Positions 8,590 to 17,010 of a stretch of DNA of 64,000 nt are shown here, piece by piece. The notes under the pieces are model-generated. The model was not told the origin of the DNA. It worked only from the letters and a program-made list of their open reading frames with translations, and did not search any database. This DNA comes from DASRDZ01 sp035569495. Lineage in GTDB: Bacteria > Chloroflexota > Dormibacteria > Aeolococcales > Aeolococcaceae. Each line of letters begins with the position of its first letter. Positions within the stretch are counted from its first letter, which is position 1. The stretch lies in NCBI GenBank assembly GCA_035569495.1, contig DATMMX010000002.1, positions 1 through 64,000 of the forward strand, given 5' to 3'. A program made the translations under genes and the position numbers.

Positions 8590-9509
8590 GCCTCGGCCTG
8601 GGGGCCGGGGTGGTCGGGGGGGTCGTCGGCGGCGTCTTCCGGCTCGGCCTCGCCGTAGCCCTCGTCGGGGTCGGCGGCCATCGCGTCGTGGGTGCGGGTG
8701 GCGCCGGTGGTGTAGCCGGAGGTGTCGGTGGGGACGGCCTCGCCGCGGACCTCCATGGAACCGGCGGCGGAGTCGGGCTCGGCATGCGGCTCGGCGGCGT
8801 GATCGGGTTCTGGCTCGGGCTCGGGCTCCGGCTCCTCGACCACGTCCCAGCCGGCCACCGGCAGCTCGGGGACCTTGAGGCCCTCCGGCAGCGGGGGCAG
8901 GTTCCCGATGCCCTCCAGGCCGACCACCTGGAGGAAGCGCAGCGTGGTGCCGAAGAGGCGGGGGTGGCCGGGGGTGTCCTGGCGGCCGACCTCGGCGATC
9001 AGGCCGCGACGCTCAAGGCTGTCGAGCACGGCCTCGCAGTTGACCCCGCGGATGACCTCGATGCCGGCGCGGGTCAGCGGCTGGCGGTAGGCGACGATGG
9101 CCAGGGTCTCCAGGGCGGCGCGGGAGAGGCGGCCGGGCTTCTCGGGGTTGAGGGCGCGCTGGACGGCCCAGGCGACCTCGGGACGGGTGACCAGTTGCAG
9201 CTCGTCCTGGTGGCGCTGGAGCATCAGGCCGCCGCCGCGGAGGGTGGTGGCCAGGTGGGTGGCGGCGGCGGCGACGACGGATTCGCTGCGGCCGAGGATG
9301 GCGGCGGCTTCGGGCAGGGTGACCGGCCGGTTGAGGGCGAAGCACAGGGCCGCCAGCGATGGGGCGAGGTCCTCGGGGGAGTAGTCGGCGACCTCGTCCG
9401 GCACGGGGAAGGGGACCGGGGCGACGGGCTCGGCGGGGTCGACGCCGGGCAGGGTCGGCTCGGTGGGCTCCTCCGGCTCGGCCCCGAACTGCGGGGTGAG
9501 CTCAGTCAA
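8586..9509 (-). CDS. scpB: Segregation and condensation protein B
   Basis: Accessory subunit of the SMC condensin complex. The central part (about residues 40-190) holds the paired winged-helix domains, seen in SLAALCFALNRPVTLPEAA and LETLAIVAYRQPLTRAGIEVIRG. At 307 residues it is longer than usual because of a Pro/Glu-rich N-terminal stretch and a roughly 100-residue acidic C-terminal tail containing repeated Glu-Pro pairs. The first eight bases overlap the end of scpA. Confidence 0.93.
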   Translation of the reverse strand: MTELTPQFGAEPEEPTEPTLPGVDPAEPVAPVPFPVPDEVADYSPEDLAPSLAALCFALNRPVTLPEAAAILGRSESVVAAAATHLATTLRGGGLMLQRHQDELQLVTRPEVAWAVQRALNPEKPGRLSRAALETLAIVAYRQPLTRAGIEVIRGVNCEAVLDSLERRGLIAEVGRQDTPGHPRLFGTTLRFLQVVGLEGIGNLPPLPEGLKVPELPVAGWDVVEEPEPEPEPEPDHAAEPHAEPDSAAGSMEVRGEAVPTDTSGYTTGATRTHDAMAADPDEGYGEAEPEDAADDPPDHPGPQAEA

Positions 9510-10323
9510 CCAGGCTCACCGTGATGTCGCCGAACGCTTCGTTCTGGTCGACCCGGGCGGAGCCGGACTTGAGCAGCTCCAGCAGGGCGAGGAAGGTGGC
9601 GACGGCTTCGAGCCGGGAGCGCACGTCGTTGAACAGCTCGTCGAAGCGCAGGGTGCGCCGGTTGCGCAGCATGTCGCGCAGGCCGGAGAGCTTCTCCTCG
9701 ACGGAGAAGAGGGTCGCCTCCAGGTGCAGCGGATCGGTCTCAGGGATGCGCTCCAGCACGGCGCGGAAGGCGGCGGCGAGCCGCTCGGCGGGGATGGCCA
9801 GGCGCTCGACCGGGATGACGTCGGGCGCGACCAGGCTGAGGAAGCTGCGCGCCCCCTGCTCGGCGACCTCGGAGAGCAGCGCCTCCGCCGCCTCCTTGAA
9901 GAGGCGGTACTCGGCGAGGCGGGCGCCGGGGTCCTCGACGCTCGCGGCGTCCTCCTCGGCCGGCGCGTCGAGCTCCAGGGCGCCCTCGGGGAGCAGGCGC
10001 TGGGCCTTGAGGGTGAGCAGGCGGCCGGCCAGGGTGAGGAAGTCGGCGACCTCGCGGGCCTCGGGCTTGGGGTCACTGGCCTCCAGCCAGCGGCGGTAGC
10101 TCGCGGTGATGTCGCTCACCTGCACCTCGGCGAGGTCGATCTCGCCGCGCTGGGCGAGCCCGACCAGGCCGTCGAGCGGCCCCTGGTAGGCGGGCAGGTC
10201 GAGGTGGAAGCGGCCGCCCGCCTCGGTGAGCTCGGCCGTCGCGGCGTGAGGCTGGGCGATGCCGGTGGTGGCGATCTCCGCGGGCGCGGCGGCAGGGCTG
10301 GGGATCTCAGGGCCGTCCGTCAT
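9502..10323 (-). CDS. scpA: Segregation and condensation protein A (kleisin)
   Basis: Kleisin subunit that bridges the SMC heads and binds ScpB. The kleisin signature is seen in the N-terminal half (LPAYQGPLDGLVGLAQRGEIDL, then ADFLTLAGRLLTLKAQ), and a winged-helix segment ends the protein (FLALLELLKSG). Its 273 residues are typical. An Ala/Pro-rich 35-residue leader precedes the conserved part. The ATG overlaps the recN stop as ATGA; the 3' end overlaps scpB by eight bases. Confidence 0.93.
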   Translation of the reverse strand: MTDGPEIPSPAAAPAEIATTGIAQPHAATAELTEAGGRFHLDLPAYQGPLDGLVGLAQRGEIDLAEVQVSDITASYRRWLEASDPKPEAREVADFLTLAGRLLTLKAQRLLPEGALELDAPAEEDAASVEDPGARLAEYRLFKEAAEALLSEVAEQGARSFLSLVAPDVIPVERLAIPAERLAAAFRAVLERIPETDPLHLEATLFSVEEKLSGLRDMLRNRRTLRFDELFNDVRSRLEAVATFLALLELLKSGSARVDQNEAFGDITVSLVD

Positions 10324-12071
10324 CGGGGCGCAATGGTACGGGTCGAGGCTGCGTCCGGCCGGACCCGACCCTCCTCGATCAGCTCGCGCGCCCGGGCCAG
10401 CGCCGCCTCGGTGCCGCGGCCGGACATCAGCCGGGCCATCTCGGCGACCCGCTCCTCGCCGTCGACCACGGCGACGGTGGTCTCCGGGCGGCCGGCGCGC
10501 TCGTCCTTGACCACGCGCAGGTGCCAGGCGGCGCGGGCGGCGATCTCGGCGCGGTGGGTGATGGCGATGACCTGCCGCTGCTCGCCGATGGCTGCGAGGA
10601 CCTCGCCCACCCGGGCCGCGGTTTCCCCGCCGACGCCGGTGTCGACCTCGTCGAGCACCAGGGTCGGGCTGTCGCCGGCGACGGCGACCACGGCGCGCAG
10701 GGCGAGCGCCAGCCGCGAGAGCTCACCGCCGGACGGACCCTGCGCGAGCGGCAGCGGCACACCGTCGCGGGCGGTGGCGAGACGGAACTCGACCTCGTCC
10801 ACCCCGGCGGCTGAGCAGGCGACGGTGGAGCCGTCGAGCGGCAGCCCCCCGGGGTCGGCGGCCCGCGTGAGGACGATACGCAGCCGTCCGTGGGGCAGCC
10901 GGAGCTGGCGGAGCCGCGTGGTCGCCTCCTTCTCCAGTCGCGCCGCGGCGCGCGAGCGGCCGTCGGACAGGCGCCCGGCGACCTCGGCTGCCTCGGCGCG
11001 GCTCGCCTCGACCTCGGCGCGCAGCCGCTCCAGCCCACCGGTCCCGGCGTCGGCCATGGCACAGAGGGCGGCCGCGTCCTCCAGCGCCTCGAGCGCGGCG
11101 GCGATGCTGCCGCCGTGGCGGCGCTTGAGCCGGTCGAGGACGTCGAGCCTCTCCTCCACCGCGGCCAGGCGGCCGCCGTCGAGGACGAAGCCGTCGGCGG
11201 TGCGCCGCGCGGTGGCGGCGAGGTCGCGCACCCGCTCGACCAGGTCGGAGGCGCCGGCGACCAGCTCGTCCACGCCCGGGTCGACGCCGCGCAGCGCCCT
11301 TCCCTGCTCCGCCGCGGCGGCGAGCAGGTCGGCGGCGCCGAGCGCGTCGTCCTCGCCCTGGGATGCGGCGTGGACCGCCTCGGCGGCAGCGGCGAGCGCA
11401 GCAGCGTGGCGGAGGCGAAGGCGCTCGGCGGCGAGCTCGTCGTCCTCGCCGGGCCGGAGGTCGAGCGGCTGAAGGTCGGCGACCAGGTCGCGGGCGCGGT
11501 CGAGCTCGGCCGCGCCGACCGCCGCCTGCTCGGCTGCGCGGGCCAGCGCCTCCTCGGCGTCGCGCCAGCGGCGCACGGCGGCGGCGGTGGACGTGCGCAG
11601 GACGAGCAGGGGCGTGCCGCCGAAGGCGTCGAGCAGGTCGCGCTGCCGTCCCGCCCGGAGCAGCCGGTGGCTCTCGCCCTGGCCGGTCACCTCGACCAGC
11701 GCCTCGCCGATCTCGCGCAGGGTCGACGCGGAGACCAGGGCCCCGTTGACCCGGCTGGCGCCGCGGCCGCCGCGGGGGAGCTCGCGGCTGAGGGTGAGCA
11801 GGTCGTCGTCGGGGACGCCGAGCGCGTCGAGGCGCTCGCGCACCTCGTCGGGGACGCCCTCGAAGACCGCGGCGACCGAACCCGCGTCGCACCCGGCACG
11901 CACCAGCTCGGGGTCGAAGCGGCCGCCGAGGACGAGGCGCAGCGCGGCGATGCAGACCGTCTTGCCCGCGCCGGTCTCGCCGGTGAGCGCCGCCAGCCCG
12001 CCCGGGCCGAACTCGAGGCGCGCCGAGCGGACCACGGCGAGGTTGGCGATGCGCAGCTCGACCAGGGGCAT
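10320..12071 (-). CDS. recN: DNA repair protein RecN
   Basis: SMC-like ATPase acting early in double-strand break repair. Walker A GETGAGKT lies near residue 31. The ABC signature is SGGELSRLALAL, and Walker B with the D-loop is LVLDEVDTGVGGETA. A long Ala/Arg/Glu-rich coiled-coil region separates the two halves. At 583 residues it is near the family norm. The ATG shares its A with the nadK stop (TGATG). The nadK-recN pairing behind tlyA is a conserved cluster. Confidence 0.95.
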   Translation of the reverse strand: MPLVELRIANLAVVRSARLEFGPGGLAALTGETGAGKTVCIAALRLVLGGRFDPELVRAGCDAGSVAAVFEGVPDEVRERLDALGVPDDDLLTLSRELPRGGRGASRVNGALVSASTLREIGEALVEVTGQGESHRLLRAGRQRDLLDAFGGTPLLVLRTSTAAAVRRWRDAEEALARAAEQAAVGAAELDRARDLVADLQPLDLRPGEDDELAAERLRLRHAAALAAAAEAVHAASQGEDDALGAADLLAAAAEQGRALRGVDPGVDELVAGASDLVERVRDLAATARRTADGFVLDGGRLAAVEERLDVLDRLKRRHGGSIAAALEALEDAAALCAMADAGTGGLERLRAEVEASRAEAAEVAGRLSDGRSRAAARLEKEATTRLRQLRLPHGRLRIVLTRAADPGGLPLDGSTVACSAAGVDEVEFRLATARDGVPLPLAQGPSGGELSRLALALRAVVAVAGDSPTLVLDEVDTGVGGETAARVGEVLAAIGEQRQVIAITHRAEIAARAAWHLRVVKDERAGRPETTVAVVDGEERVAEMARLMSGRGTEAALARARELIEEGRVRPDAASTRTIAPR

Positions 12072-12961
12072 CAGGCGTCCTCGCGCTCGCGGAAGCGGTG
12101 GCCGTCGGCGTCCTCCAGGGACTCCTTGAGCGGGGTGCCGAAGCGGACCTTCTCGCGCAGGCGGCGCAGGAACGATGGCGACCCGGCCACCTGGACCACC
12201 TGCAGCTCGGGGCCGGGCTGGATGGTGATGGGCACGCCCTCGGTCAGGGTGAAGTCGACGTGGCCGTCGGCGGCGGCGAAGGCGCGGCCGTGCAGCACGG
12301 TGACGCGGACGGTCACCGCCTCGGGCATGACCACGGCGCGGGTGATCACCGCGTGCGGCGCCAGCGGCACGACCACGAGGGCGCGCACCCGCGGGTCGAC
12401 GGGCGGCCCCCCGGCGCTCAGCGCGTAGGCGGTGGACCCGGTGGCAGTGGCGACGATGACCCCGTCGGCGTCGAACTCGCCGAGCAGCTCGTCGTCGCAG
12501 TCGACGCGGATCCTGGCCAGGTTGACCCCGGCCGACTTGACCACCACCTCGTTGAGGGCGAGCGCCCGGAAGGGCTCGTGCCCGTCGACCGGCACGATCA
12601 CCTCGAGCAGGGAGCGGCGCTGGATGCGGTGCCGACCCGCGACGAAGCAGTCGATGGCGTCGTGGAGCCGGCTGGTGTCGATGTCGGTGAGGAAGCCGAG
12701 CTGGCCGCGGTTGACGCCGAGCACCGGGATGCCCAGCGGGGCGGCGAGGCGGGCGCCGTAGAGGAAGGTGCCGTCGCCACCGAGGGTGATCAGCAGCGCG
12801 GTGTCGGCGCGGTGGCGGAGGACGTCGTCCTCGGGGTGGGCGAGCGCGGTCCAGGTGTCGAAGCCGTGCTGCTCGGCCAGCGCGATGGCGCTCTCCACCA
12901 CCGGGGTGCCGGCGCCCTCGCGGGGATGCAGCAGGAAGCCGATGCTGCGGCGGGCGCTCAT
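12071..12961 (-). CDS. nadK: NAD kinase
   Basis: Phosphorylates NAD+ to NADP+. The diagnostic GGDGTFL motif is near residue 62. The NE dipeptide lies in ALNEVVVKSA and the Gly-rich TATGSTAYALSAGGP segment follows. The start is taken at the ATG that overlaps the tlyA stop as ATGA (protein begins MSARRSIGF, 296 residues), giving the usual length; an in-frame upstream GTG would add only a Pro-rich leader. Confidence 0.95.
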   Translation of the reverse strand: MSARRSIGFLLHPREGAGTPVVESAIALAEQHGFDTWTALAHPEDDVLRHRADTALLITLGGDGTFLYGARLAAPLGIPVLGVNRGQLGFLTDIDTSRLHDAIDCFVAGRHRIQRRSLLEVIVPVDGHEPFRALALNEVVVKSAGVNLARIRVDCDDELLGEFDADGVIVATATGSTAYALSAGGPPVDPRVRALVVVPLAPHAVITRAVVMPEAVTVRVTVLHGRAFAAADGHVDFTLTEGVPITIQPGPELQVVQVAGSPSFLRRLREKVRFGTPLKESLEDADGHRFREREDA

Positions 12962-13740
12962 GTCCTGCCCTCCGGGAGGCGGAGGTGGACGAGCCACTCG
13001 CGGTTGCCCTTGCCGCCCGCGATCGGCGAGGGCACCGGACCCTCCCCGGCGGTGCCGAGATGCTCGCCGGCCCAGGCCAGCAGGTCATGCGCCGACTGCT
13101 CGCTGAGCGCCTGGTCGCGCACGATGCCGCCCTTGCCGACGTGCTCGCGGCCGACCTCGAACTGCGGCTTGACCAGCGCCACCACCTCGGCCCCGGGCTC
13201 GGCCAGCGCTGCGACGGCGGGCAGCACAGTGCGCAGGGAGATGAAGGAGAGGTCGAGGGTGACCAGGCTCGGCGCCGGGCCGGGGAGCTCGCGGAGCAGG
13301 CGCAGATTGGTGCGGTCGAGCACGCGGACGCGGGCGTCGGCGGCGAGGCGCCCGGCGAGCTGCCCGTAGCCGACGTCGACGGCGTAGACCAGGGCCACGC
13401 CGCGCAGCAGGAGCACGTCGGTGAAGCCGCCGGTCGAGGCTCCCGAGTCGAGCGCGACGCGGCCGAACGGATCGACCGCGAAGGCGTCGAGCGCGGCGGC
13501 GAGCTTGATGCCGCCGCGGCTGGCGTAGGGATGGTCGCGCCCTAGCAGGCGCAGCGCGTCGCCGATGGCCACGCGGCGGGCGGCGCTGGCGGCCTTCTCC
13601 CCCGCCACCTCGACCATGCCGGCGGCGATCAGCGCCTGGGCGCGCTCACGCGAGGGGGCGAGGCCACGCTCGACCAGCGCCTGGTCGAGGCGCTGGGTGG
13701 CGGGCGAGGGGGGTTGCGCTGGAGGGGACACAGGTGGCAT
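12958..13740 (-). CDS. tlyA: 16S/23S rRNA 2'-O-methyltransferase TlyA
   Basis: Methylates cytidine 2'-OH groups in rRNA; in mycobacteria its loss gives capreomycin resistance. An N-terminal S4 domain (about residues 15-75) is followed by an FtsJ-type SAM domain with LDSGASTGGFTDVLL and the Lys-containing VALVKPQFEVG. Its 260 residues are typical. The start is separated from xseB by 30 unusually AT-rich bases holding an inverted repeat, so this gene may begin its own transcript leading into nadK and recN. Confidence 0.93.
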   Translation of the reverse strand: MPPVSPPAQPPSPATQRLDQALVERGLAPSRERAQALIAAGMVEVAGEKAASAARRVAIGDALRLLGRDHPYASRGGIKLAAALDAFAVDPFGRVALDSGASTGGFTDVLLLRGVALVYAVDVGYGQLAGRLAADARVRVLDRTNLRLLRELPGPAPSLVTLDLSFISLRTVLPAVAALAEPGAEVVALVKPQFEVGREHVGKGGIVRDQALSEQSAHDLLAWAGEHLGTAGEGPVPSPIAGGKGNREWLVHLRLPEGRT

Positions 13741-13744
13741 TGTT

Positions 13745-13759
13745 ACACAATCATGTGTA
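13745..13759 (-). promoter_or_regulatory. Putative operator upstream of tlyA-nadK-recN
   Basis: Perfect inverted repeat ACACA-N4-TGTGT immediately upstream of the tlyA ATG, in a short AT-rich island. The plus-strand string CACAATCATGTGTA matches 12 of 14 bases of CACAGCCATGTGTA upstream of comM (58454-58467). The shared symmetry suggests one regulator binds both sites. Confidence 0.4.
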
Positions 13760-13770
13760 TTCGCGCAACG

Positions 13771-14205
13771 CTAGAAGGGGATGTCGTCCGGGTCGATGTC
13801 GAACTCGGGCTCGCGGCCGCGGGCGGGCGGCTCCAGGCCGGGCAGGGCAGGCGTGCTCGGAGCGCCGGGCCGGACGGAGCGCGCGCGGGCGGGCGCGGTC
13901 GGGGGCGGCGGCACGCTGGGGGGCGGCAGCGGGGCGCCGGACGGCCCGGGCTGCCCCGCGGGCACCACGTCGGGCGAGAAGGCGCGCTCCTGCGGGCCGG
14001 TCGGCCCCACCACCAGCTGGGTGATCTTCTGCTCGGTGCGGTCGAGCAGGTCGGCGCAGTGCTGCGCCAGGCGCGAGGCGCGCTCGTAGGCAACGATCGC
14101 CTCGTCGAGGTTGACCGCGCCGCCTTCGAGGCGCTGGATCAGCCCGTCGAGCTCGGCGAGCGCCTGCTCGTAGGTCAGGGCGGCGACGTCGCCGTCAGTG
14201 CTCAT
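13771..14205 (-). CDS. xseB: Exodeoxyribonuclease VII small subunit
   Basis: Small subunit of ExoVII, which digests single-stranded DNA. The family core occupies about the first 70 residues (YEQALAELDGLIQRLEGG, then LDEAIVAYERA). It is followed by an unusual tail of about 70 residues rich in Pro, Ala and Gly, ending in an acidic DIDPDDIPF. The start MSTDGDV at 14205 has a GAGGG ribosome-site-like sequence upstream; an in-frame ATG at 14259 would add 18 basic residues that look like read-through of a spacer. Confidence 0.85.
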   Translation of the reverse strand: MSTDGDVAALTYEQALAELDGLIQRLEGGAVNLDEAIVAYERASRLAQHCADLLDRTEQKITQLVVGPTGPQERAFSPDVVPAGQPGPSGAPLPPPSVPPPPTAPARARSVRPGAPSTPALPGLEPPARGREPEFDIDPDDIPF

Positions 14206-14268
14206 GGAACCCTCGCGGAGTGTGCGGCTGCGCCGCGCTGCCTTCTCTGGATCGTACATGCGTTCGCA

Positions 14269-15639
14269 TCACGATGTCGAGCCCTGGTCCAGAGGAAGAG
14301 TGATGGATTGAATTTCGCCGTGGTGCAGCAGGGTGCGCAGCCGCGCCCCGGCGGCGACCTGGGCAGACGAGGTCACCACGCCACCGCTGGCGGCGTCGAG
14401 GGTGATCGAGTAGCCGCGCTCCAACGTGCGCAGCGGCGACAGCGCGCCGAGGTGCGCCTGGGACGCGGCCAGCGACGCCCGCCGCCGCGCCAGCACCGCG
14501 CGCACCGCCGACGACAGCGCCGCGCGCCGCCCCCGCAGCGCCTCGCGCTCCGCGGGGAGTCGCAACGACGGCGAGGTTCGTGCCAACCCTGACTGCAACG
14601 CCTGGAGCCGGCGCCGTTTGGCGGCGACGTCCTGCAGAAGGGCGTGGCGCAGCCGCATCACCTGGCCGTCGAGCTGCTGGCGCATCTGCGGCAGGCGGCG
14701 CTGCGGCGACACCGCGGACAGCCGCGACGACGACGCCACCAGCTCGCGCCTCTTGATGGTCAGCTCCTGGCGCAATGCCTGGCCCAACCGCAGCGCGCGG
14801 GCCGAAACCTCCTGGCGCAGCAGCACCACGTCGGGCACGGCCAGCTCCGCCGCAGCGGACGGCGTTGGCGCGCGGCGGTCGGCGGCGAAGTCGGCGATGG
14901 TGGTGTCGGTCTCATGGCCGACCCCGGTCACCACCGGCACCCGGCTGTCGCGGATGGCCCGCGCCAGCGCCTCGTCGTTGAACGCCCACAGGTCTTCCAG
15001 CGAGCCGCCGCCGCGCACCAGCAGGATCACGTCAACTCCGGCCAATTCCTGGGCGCGGCGCAATGCGTTGACGATCATCGGCGCGACCCCCTCCCCCTGC
15101 ACCGGCGTCGGCACCACCACGGCGCCCACCGTGCCGCGCCCGCGGCGGCGGATCACCGTCACCGCGTCGCGCACCGCTGCGCCCGTCGAGGACGTCACCA
15201 CCGCGACCCGGCGCGGCAGCACCGGCAGGCGTTTCTTGCGCGCGTCGTCGAACAGCCCCTCACCGCGCAGCCGCTCGGCGATCTGCTGCAGCGCCAGGGC
15301 CAGCGCGCCGACGCCCGCGGGCTCCAGGCGGTCGACGTAGACCTGGTAGGCGCCGTCGGCCTCGTACACGTCGACGCGCCCGTGCGCCACCACCACCATG
15401 CCGCTCTGGAGATGAAACGGAATGCGCGCCGCCTCGCGCCGGAAGATCACGCAGCGCACCGACGAGGTGCGGTCCTTCAGGGTGAAGTACACGTGTCCCG
15501 AGCCGGGCATGCGCACGTTGCTCAGCTCGCCCTCGACGAGCACGTCCTCGAGCTGCGGCACGCCGGCGATGGCGTTGCGCACGTGCATGGTCAGCTCCGA
15601 CACGGTCATCGTCCGTGCCGGCGGCTGCTGCTCCGTCAC
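14269..15639 (-). CDS. xseA: Exodeoxyribonuclease VII large subunit
   Basis: Catalytic subunit of ExoVII. An N-terminal OB-fold (about residues 10-110, with VEGELSNVRMPGSGHVYFTLKD) precedes the nuclease domain marked by LVRGGGSLEDLWAFNDE and GVGHETDTTIADFAADRRAPTP. A long Arg/Leu-rich helical segment follows, ending near the conserved LERGYSI. Its 456 residues match the family. The GTG start overlaps the nusB stop as GTGA. Confidence 0.95.
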   Translation of the reverse strand: MTEQQPPARTMTVSELTMHVRNAIAGVPQLEDVLVEGELSNVRMPGSGHVYFTLKDRTSSVRCVIFRREAARIPFHLQSGMVVVAHGRVDVYEADGAYQVYVDRLEPAGVGALALALQQIAERLRGEGLFDDARKKRLPVLPRRVAVVTSSTGAAVRDAVTVIRRRGRGTVGAVVVPTPVQGEGVAPMIVNALRRAQELAGVDVILLVRGGGSLEDLWAFNDEALARAIRDSRVPVVTGVGHETDTTIADFAADRRAPTPSAAAELAVPDVVLLRQEVSARALRLGQALRQELTIKRRELVASSSRLSAVSPQRRLPQMRQQLDGQVMRLRHALLQDVAAKRRRLQALQSGLARTSPSLRLPAEREALRGRRAALSSAVRAVLARRRASLAASQAHLGALSPLRTLERGYSITLDAASGGVVTSSAQVAAGARLRTLLHHGEIQSITLPLDQGSTS

Positions 15640-16052
15640 ACCCGCTCCGCGGCGATGCGGCCGAGCACGCCGTTGACGAAGCCTCCCGACTCCTCGCCCG
15701 CGTACGTCTTGGCCAGTTCGACCGCCTCGTCGATGGCGACGCTCACGGGCATGTCGACCTCGAAGAGCAGCTCGTAGGCGCCGAGCCGCAGCACCGCGCG
15801 CTCCACCTTGCCGATCTCCTCCAGGCGCCAGTTGCTGCTCGCCGCGTCGATGGTGTCGTCGACGCGCTCCAGGTCGCGGAGCACACCGAGCACCAGCTCG
15901 GTGGCGAACTCCTCGACGTCGGCCGCGGCGCCGGTGTCGTCGGCGTGGTAGCGCAGAACTTCGCGCGCGTCCTTCTGCGTGCCTTCGAGTTCGAACAGAA
16001 CGCGCAGCGCCAGCTCGCGACCACGATGTCTGCGGCCAGCGCTGCGATTCAC
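15636..16052 (-). CDS. nusB: Transcription antitermination factor NusB
   Basis: All-helical RNA-binding protein that works with NusE (S10) in rRNA antitermination. Recognisable segments are RRHRGRELALRVLFELE at the N-terminus and the C-terminal VAIDEAVELAKTYAGEES-GGFVNGVLGRIA. At 138 residues it has the usual size. The GTG start overlaps the asp23 stop by four bases; the stop overlaps the xseA start. Confidence 0.94.
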   Translation of the reverse strand: MNRSAGRRHRGRELALRVLFELEGTQKDAREVLRYHADDTGAAADVEEFATELVLGVLRDLERVDDTIDAASSNWRLEEIGKVERAVLRLGAYELLFEVDMPVSVAIDEAVELAKTYAGEESGGFVNGVLGRIAAERV

Positions 16053-16453
16053 GAAAAGACCACCTCGTTGACATAGACGTTGACCTCGGTGAGGTCGAGG
16101 CCGAGCATCTTCTCGATGGCGCGGGTCACCCGGCGCTGCACCTCGGCGCCCATCTCGGGCAGGTCGGCGCCCGCCTCCATGACCACGTGCACGTCGATCT
16201 GCAGGGTGTCGTCGGGCTGCATCACCACCTTGACGCCGCGATGGGCGACGGGACGGCGGAGGATGCGGTCGATCTGCTGGCCCCCGGTCTGGTACATGGC
16301 GTGCACGCCGGGGACTTCCAGCGCGGCCAGCGCGGCGATCCAGGCGACCACCTCGTTGGCGACGCGCACCGTGCCGAGCCGGTCGCGTCCCGGGGGCTCG
16401 GCGAGCTGCAGTGCCGGTTGCGGTGCGGTGGGCACGCCTCCCTCGGCGGTCAC
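16049..16453 (-). CDS. Asp23/Gls24 family envelope stress protein
   Basis: Short protein of 134 residues with the Asp23/Gls24 (DUF322) pattern: GTVRVANEVVAWIAALAALEVPGV, then VKVVMQPDDTLQIDVHVVMEAG and a final EVNVYVNEVVF. In Gram-positive bacteria such proteins sit at the cytoplasmic membrane and affect envelope stress. The position between efp and nusB is conserved in Gram-positive-type genomes, where the member is often called AmaP/YqhY. The GTG start overlaps the efp TAG by one base (TAGTG). Confidence 0.85.
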   Translation of the reverse strand: MTAEGGVPTAPQPALQLAEPPGRDRLGTVRVANEVVAWIAALAALEVPGVHAMYQTGGQQIDRILRRPVAHRGVKVVMQPDDTLQIDVHVVMEAGADLPEMGAEVQRRVTRAIEKMLGLDLTEVNVYVNEVVFS

Positions 16454-17010
16454 TAGGCTCGCTCGATGTAGCGGCCGGTCCGGGTGTCGACCTTGATCCG
16501 GTCGCCGGTGCTGACGAACAGCGGGACGTCGACGGTGACCCCGGTTTCCAGCGTGGCGGGCTTGGTGCCGCCGGTGGCGGTGTCGCCCTTGAAGCCGGGC
16601 TCGGTGTAGGTGACCTCCAGCTCGGCGGTGATGGGCAGGTCGACGCCGAGCACCTTGCCGTCGTACTGGAGCACGAACAGCTCGTCGTTCTCCTTGAGCC
16701 ACTGCGCCGCGTCGCCGACCAGCTCGGGGGTCAGCGGGTATTGGTCATAGGTGGTCGAATCCATGATCACGTAGGAGTCGCCGTCCTTGTAGAGGTACTG
16801 GGCGGCGCTGCGCTCGATGCGGGCGCGCCCGAACTTCTCCTCGGGACGGAAGGTCTCCTCGGTCACCGCGCCGGTGTTGATGTTCTTGAACTTGGCGCGG
16901 ACGATGGCCGTGCCGCGGCCCATCTTGACGTGGGCGAAGTCGAGCACCTGGAGCAGCTCGCCGTTGCGCTCCACGGTGTTGCCGGGACGAAGGTCTCCCG
17001 CGTTGATCAT
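16453..17010 (-). CDS. efp: Elongation factor P
   Basis: tRNA-mimicking factor that relieves ribosome stalling at proline runs. Three beta-barrel domains are recognisable over 185 residues: N-terminal INAGDLRPGNTVE, central RSAAQYLYKDGDSYVIMD, and C-terminal GDTATGGTKPATLETGVTVDVPLF. The tip loop reads HVKMGRGTA, placing Arg at position 32 where E. coli EF-P has its modified lysine. Thermus-type EF-P also has Arg there. The start overlaps the aroQ stop as ATGA. Confidence 0.96.
   Translation of the reverse strand: MINAGDLRPGNTVERNGELLQVLDFAHVKMGRGTAIVRAKFKNINTGAVTEETFRPEEKFGRARIERSAAQYLYKDGDSYVIMDSTTYDQYPLTPELVGDAAQWLKENDELFVLQYDGKVLGVDLPITAELEVTYTEPGFKGDTATGGTKPATLETGVTVDVPLFVSTGDRIKVDTRTGRYIERA

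Noticed and set aside
10320..13088. Single 922-codon minus-strand frame covering nadK and recN
   Set aside because: The first 340 residues are an Arg/Pro-rich out-of-frame reading of nadK. True RecN starts at 12071, where the ATP-binding domain begins and a TGATG overlap is present.
13738..13760. Classical Gram-positive LexA box (GAAC-N4-GTTC) upstream of tlyA/recN
   Set aside because: The symmetric site is ACACA-N4-TGTGT and does not match that consensus. It is recorded as an unassigned operator instead.
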